From the NCBI GenBank assembly GCA_030037575.1, contig JASHRB010000457.1:1-8164 (forward strand): 8,164 nucleotides of DNA, read 5' to 3'. Positions 5,551 through 8,164 of this stretch are shown piece after piece. The notes below the pieces were generated by a model. The model searched no databases. It was not told where the DNA came from and saw only the letters and a list, made by a program, of their open reading frames with translations. A program made the position numbers and the translations under genes. This DNA comes from Candidatus Sulfotelmatobacter sp. Lineage in GTDB: Bacteria; Acidobacteriota; Terriglobia; Terriglobales; Acidobacteriaceae. How positions within the stretch are numbered: the stretch's first letter is position 1; each line of letters starts with the position of its first letter.

Positions 5551-6293
5551 CGGAAAAGTTCGCCCAGAGCCTGTTTCATGACTTCGCCGCCGACTTCCGA
5601 AATGGCTTTGGTGAGCGGAATATCTTTCGGGCAAACCTCGACGCAGTTCTGCGCGTAGCCGCATTCCTGAATGCCGCCGTCGCCCATCAACGCGGCCAGG
5701 CGTTCGTGCTTGAGCGCTTTGCCCGTGGGATGCGTGTTGAACAACCTCACCTGCGCAATGGTTGCCGCGCCCACGAAGCCGGTATCTTCGTTGAACTGGG
5801 GGCAAACTTCCATGCAGCAACAGCAGGAAATGCAGCGCGAAATCGGATACGCGCCTTCTTGCTCCTGCTGCGTCATGCGCGGGCCGGGGCCCAGATCGTA
5901 GGTTCCGTCGACCGGTACCCACGCCTTGACAGCTTTGAGATTTTCGAAAATCACGCTACGATCGACAGCCAAGTCGCGGACGACAGGGAATTTCGAAAAT
6001 GGTTCCAGGCGGACCGGCGGTTCGAGATTGTCGATCAGCGCCGAGCAAGCCATGCGCGCGCGCCCGTTGATGAGCATGGCGCACGATCCGCAAACTTCCT
6101 CCAGGCAATTCGAATCGTAGGTGATCGGCGTCGTCTGTTTGCCTTCGCGCGTGACGGGATGGGCGGCGATCTCCATGAGGGAGGAGATGACATTCATGCC
6201 GGCGTGGTAGGCGAGTTCGAATTCCTCCCAATGGGGCTTGGAAGTGGGAGTGGCCTGGCGCTTGATCTTGAAGAGAACGGACTTTTTAGACAT
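5544..6293 (-). CDS. sdhB: Succinate dehydrogenase / fumarate reductase iron-sulfur subunit SdhB
   Basis: A 249-residue iron-sulfur subunit of complex II, carrying electrons from the SdhA flavin to the membrane quinone. The [2Fe-2S] ligands are C63, C68, C71 and C83 (in CLEEVCGSC and the following MAC). The [4Fe-4S] ligands are C154, C157, C160 and C164 in CISCCCCMEVCP. The [3Fe-4S] ligands are C211, C217 and C221 in CGYAQNCVEVCP. The last two motifs, with CGxAQNC and PLTKAI, resemble the Bacillus-type, menaquinone-linked enzymes more than the E. coli type. C158 and C159 make a run of four cysteines. The ATG start is preceded by GGAAGG ten bases upstream. It follows sdhA on the same strand after a 439-base spacer, which is long for subunits of one complex. 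Direction of catalysis (succinate oxidation versus fumarate reduction) cannot be told from sequence alone. Confidence 0.97.
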   Translation of the reverse strand: MSKKSVLFKIKRQATPTSKPHWEEFELAYHAGMNVISSLMEIAAHPVTREGKQTTPITYDSNCLEEVCGSCAMLINGRARMACSALIDNLEPPVRLEPFSKFPVVRDLAVDRSVIFENLKAVKAWVPVDGTYDLGPGPRMTQQEQEGAYPISRCISCCCCMEVCPQFNEDTGFVGAATIAQVRLFNTHPTGKALKHERLAALMGDGGIQECGYAQNCVEVCPKDIPLTKAISEVGGEVMKQALGELFRR

Positions 6294-6732
6294 TAGCAGT
6301 TAGCCTTCCAATGCATGTGGACAAAAACCGCCGCCATTTCCAGCTTCCCGACGCCTGCTTGAGAGCTTTTTTGGCTAAGCGGGACGCCGCGGCTTCTGCC
6401 ACCCTTTGGGCTGCGCGTACAAGCAGCTCAGCTCCGTCCGGAAAATGGATTAGTCCATCGCCATCCCGAAGCTTCCTGGTGTGCCCCCTTCAGCTACCCT
6501 GTCTTCAACTTTCTGAATAGTCGGTGGATCACAAACACCTGGGCGCATGGTCACCATCCGTTCCCATTATCGACGCAGCGCACTGCGTTCCGGCTTGTGC
6601 GACTGCGAGGACCGAAAATCTCACCGCATGTTGACGGGCACGGGTAAAATTCGTGCGCTTCCCGGTTTTCCCGACCCGCGATTCCTCGCCGCGATCGAGC
6701 CACACGCTCCGATCGCGCCCGCTAAAGCCCGA
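6294..6732. other. Long spacer between sdhA and sdhB
   Basis: These 439 bases contain no gene I can support. Next to sdhA is the strong stem-loop at 6690-6717. Further along are ACGCAG/CTGCGT (6573-6588, four-base loop), ATGGT-C-ACCAT (6547-6557), ATGGA/TCCAT (6445-6458) and a bulged hairpin with a T6 run (6357-6380). A minus frame about 6500-6291 is open for about 68 codons and has an Ala-rich helical look (AAQRVAEAAASRLAKKALK), but it lacks a good start. The middle part (about 6380-6490) resembles the kind of dispersed non-coding repeat seen in acidobacterial genomes; this is an impression that needs a search. Regulatory structure or a decayed insertion are the main options. Confidence 0.5.
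6690..6717 (-). terminator. Strong stem-loop just downstream of sdhA (partial terminator or processing hairpin)
   Basis: CGCGATCGAGC (6690-6700) pairs with GCTC-C-GATCGCG (6706-6717): eleven base pairs with a single bulged base and a five-base loop. On the minus strand it starts 15 bases after the sdhA stop codon. No U-run follows, so full intrinsic termination is unlikely. Attenuation or protection of the upstream mRNA end, giving different sdhA and sdhB levels, is the natural reading (inference). Confidence 0.45.
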
Positions 6733-8164
6733 TCACTTTGCCGCGTCATACTTTCTCGGCCGGGGTGGAATCAGCGACACATCCACCGGCTCGAACTCGA
6801 ACTTGGGCTCATCCGCATCCGGTGCGAAATAGGCTTTCGTGGTCTTCAGCCAATTCTTGTCATCCCGGTCGGGGAAGTCGGGCTTGTAATGCGCGCCGCG
6901 CGATTCATCGCGCAAGCGCGCAGCTTGCGCGATCACGCGCGAGAGTTGCAGCATGTTGTAGAGTTGCCGCGCGAAAACGACGCTGGTGTTTGCCCACTGC
7001 GTGCAGTCGCTGAGATTTACTTTGCGGAAGCGTTCGAGCAACTCGGCTAGTTTTGCGTCGGTCCGCTGCAAGTTCTTGTTGTGGCGAATGACCGTGCAAT
7101 CCTTGGTCATCAACTCGCCCATTTCGTGCCAGAGTTTGAACGGATTCTCCGTGCCTGAATTGCTCATGAGCAGGGCATTGTTCTCTTCCTGCTTTTTCTT
7201 TTCTGCGGCAAAATATCCGTTGCCGTCGGTTTGCGCCTGCAATCCGCGAGCGTACTTCACGGCGTTCGGGCCGGCGACGCCTCCGCCGTAGATGCAGGAG
7301 ACGAGCGAGTTCGCTCCTAAGCGATTGGCGCCGTGATACTGATACTCGCACTCGCCTGCAGCATAAATTCCGGCAATGTTCGTCGCCTGCTTGAAATCGA
7401 CCCACAAACCGCCCATCGTGTAATGCATGCCGGGGAAAATCTTCATGGGCGTGTCGCGGGGATCGTCGCCGACAAACTTTTCGTAGATTTCGAGAATGCC
7501 TTCCAGCTTGCGGTCAAGAATTGTGCGGTCGATGTGCGTCAGATCGAGGTACACCATCGGCTTACCATCGATGCCGAGGTTGTATTCATAGACGACTTTG
7601 AAAATGGCACGCGTGGCCACGTCGCGCGGCACGAGATTGCCGTATTTCGGATACCATTCTTCGAGGAAATACCAACGCTCGCTCTGCGGAATCGACTTCG
7701 GATCGCGCTTATCGCCAGGAGTTTTCGGAACCCAAACACGCCCGCCTTCGCCGCGCGCCGACTCTGACATCAAACGTAGCTTGTCTTGTCCGGGAATTGA
7801 TGTCGGATGCACCTGAATGAATTCGCCGTTGGCGTAATAGCATCCCTGCTGATAAAGCGCGGACTGCGCCGAGCCAGTGCACACAACAGAGTTCGTTGAT
7901 TTGCCGAAGATTGCGCCGATGCCGCCGGTGGCGATGATGATGGCGTCGGCTGGGAAAGTTCGCACCTCCATCGAGCGCAAATTCATGGCGCAGATGCCGC
8001 GGCAGACGCGGTTTCCGTCGAGCACTGCCGATAAAAATTCCCAATGCTCGTACTTTTTCGCTTTTCCTTCTGATTCGCGCCGGCGCACCTGTTCATCGAG
8101 CGCATAAAGAAGTTGTTGGCCTGTGGTCGCACCGGCAAATGCTGTTCGGTTGTACAGCGTGCCG
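6733..8164 (-). CDS. sdhA: Succinate dehydrogenase / fumarate reductase flavoprotein subunit SdhA (N-terminus beyond window)
   Basis: The C-terminal 476 residues of the FAD-containing catalytic subunit of complex II; the N-terminal FAD-binding segment and the flavin-linked histidine lie beyond the right edge. The first visible residues are GTLYNRTAFAGATTGQQLLY. Active-site elements in order: HPTS (codon H at 7809-7807), SESARGEGG (7767-7741) with the proton-shuttle arginine, MHYTMGG (histidine codon at 7425-7423), and HGANRLGANSL, whose arginine (codon at 7323-7321) contacts the dicarboxylate. The C-terminal domain with the DYPDRDD-like segment (PDFPDRDDKNW) is complete and ends at TGA 6735-6733. 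The sequence is closest in style to Bacillus-type SdhA. A GTG at 8088 is an internal codon, not the start, because homology continues past it to the window edge. The gene probably follows an sdhC anchor gene to the right. Confidence 0.97.
   Translation of the reverse strand, partial: GTLYNRTAFAGATTGQQLLYALDEQVRRRESEGKAKKYEHWEFLSAVLDGNRVCRGICAMNLRSMEVRTFPADAIIIATGGIGAIFGKSTNSVVCTGSAQSALYQQGCYYANGEFIQVHPTSIPGQDKLRLMSESARGEGGRVWVPKTPGDKRDPKSIPQSERWYFLEEWYPKYGNLVPRDVATRAIFKVVYEYNLGIDGKPMVYLDLTHIDRTILDRKLEGILEIYEKFVGDDPRDTPMKIFPGMHYTMGGLWVDFKQATNIAGIYAAGECEYQYHGANRLGANSLVSCIYGGGVAGPNAVKYARGLQAQTDGNGYFAAEKKKQEENNALLMSNSGTENPFKLWHEMGELMTKDCTVIRHNKNLQRTDAKLAELLERFRKVNLSDCTQWANTSVVFARQLYNMLQLSRVIAQAARLRDESRGAHYKPDFPDRDDKNWLKTTKAYFAPDADEPKFEFEPVDVSLIPPRPRKYDAAK

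Noticed and set aside
5706..6296. Plus-strand frame of 196 codons
   Set aside because: It is exactly antisense to sdhB, whose cluster-binding cysteines leave no doubt about the coding strand.

Overview
The window looks like ordinary chromosomal DNA of a soil acidobacterium (Acidobacteriota) or a close relative. This rests on moderately high GC, a menaquinone-type (Bacillus-like) succinate dehydrogenase iron-sulfur subunit, a DUF5715-type secreted protein, and the remains of an extracellular HAF-repeat protein, a family that is common in that phylum. The assignment is an inference from gene content; there is no rRNA or other phylogenetic marker here. All intact genes lie on the minus strand. 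The two plus-strand genes with recognisable homology are both broken.

Layout, left to right. Positions 1-62 may hold the last codons of a plus-strand gene, unassigned. Positions about 159-780 are a plus-strand pseudogene of a secreted HAF-repeat protein, with a lost start codon, an in-frame TAG and a +1 frameshift. Then come four minus-strand genes, transcribed right to left: a P-loop kinase (4036-3524), an exported M19 membrane dipeptidase (3411-2140), an exported cyclophilin (2074-1382) and a cytoplasmic cyclophilin (1314-787). The last three are 65-67 bases apart and probably form one operon. Positions about 4030-4405 are a plus-strand remnant of a YrdN-like tautomerase. It has lost its N-terminus, including the catalytic proline, carries a GA-duplication frameshift, and overlaps the 3' end of the next gene. 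That gene (5076-4342, minus) encodes a secreted DUF5715-like protein with a partial M15-peptidase motif. An untranslated stretch (5077-5543) holds several strong inverted repeats. Finally come sdhB (6293-5544) and the 3' two thirds of sdhA (8164-6733), separated by an unusually long 439-base spacer with a strong stem-loop just after sdhA.

How the genes work together. SdhA and SdhB are the catalytic half of complex II, oxidising succinate and passing electrons to the quinone pool; the membrane anchor gene would lie beyond the right edge. The dipeptidase and its exported cyclophilin suggest an envelope or periplasmic peptide and protein-folding function, with a cytoplasmic paralogue of the cyclophilin alongside. 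I see no defence system, CRISPR array, insertion sequence, tRNA or rRNA, and no new multi-gene system. The points most worth following up are the two decayed plus-strand genes, the M15-like motif in the DUF5715 protein, the altered active site of the exported cyclophilin, and the inverted repeats at 5097-5123, 5240-5318 and 6690-6717.
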